From assembly GCF_010183535.1 (NCBI RefSeq), contig NC_071333.1:1116001-1180000 (forward strand): 64,000 bases of DNA, given 5' to 3'. Numbering within the stretch: position 1 is the first letter of the stretch; each line of letters starts with the position of its first letter. Of this stretch, positions 63,917 to 64,000 are shown in pieces. The notes below the pieces were generated by a model. The model searched no databases and was not told where the DNA came from. It was given only the letters and a program-made list of their open reading frames with translations. The translations under genes and the position numbers were made by a program. The DNA is from Caenorhabditis remanei (lineage: Eukaryota > Nematoda > Chromadorea > Rhabditida > Rhabditidae).

Positions 63917-64000
63917 GGGTATTTTATTTTTGTCACTGGAATATCCACTAACTTGTGGCAACACCACTTTGGCCTGCACCAACCACTTTTTTTTCAAACT

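Overview
The window is nematode nuclear DNA, almost certainly from the X chromosome of a Caenorhabditis species of the Elegans group. It is AT-rich, its introns are short and end in TTTTCAG, and many genes have a trans-splicing-type acceptor just before the start codon. Gene order matches what I recall of the C. elegans X-linked D1005-F09E10 interval: cebp-1, a UDP-glucose pyrophosphorylase, acly-1, dhs-25, toca-1. I cannot name the species. All gene models were assembled by hand from exon frames and splice sites, and every reported model keeps phase.

Layout. 1-6 kb has no convincing gene. It holds a 779-bp foldback DNA element (238-1016) and a complete, very young, non-autonomous LTR retrotransposon (3480-5318). 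6-7.7 kb carries an F-box gene (minus). 11.1-12.2 kb has a small coiled-coil protein (plus), convergent with the C/EBP-type bZIP gene cebp-1 (13.3-14.4 kb, minus). 18.6-21.4 kb encodes UDP-glucose pyrophosphorylase (plus), convergent with a small unknown gene (minus). A 7-kb gene-poor stretch rich in minisatellites leads to ATP-citrate lyase, acly-1 (29.5-34.3 kb, plus).

Next come a Ly6/three-finger GPI-type gene (minus), the short-chain dehydrogenase dhs-25 (plus), a globin that seems to lack the proximal histidine (minus), and a second Ly6 gene (minus) with a decayed duplicate beside it. 47-51.3 kb is a large inverted duplication: two near-identical, tail-out secreted TTR-like genes on 1197-bp arms around a rearranged spacer. 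51.5-54.6 kb is an 882-residue acidic protein with three C-x2-C...C-x2-H modules of the LIN-15A type. The right end holds a doubtful small spliced locus, an NTF2-like/DUF4440 gene, a zinc-finger gene, and the 3' end of toca-1, whose SH3 domain is visible.

Two core-metabolism enzymes sit close together: acly-1 makes cytosolic acetyl-CoA for lipid synthesis and the pyrophosphorylase makes UDP-glucose. I see no operon. Most neighbours are convergent or well spaced. Repeats are abundant: one palindromic family lies in introns of three genes, a GGCCCGG-ended family occurs at four or five sites, and a minisatellite family with core TTTTGTCAGTGTA recurs at six sites.
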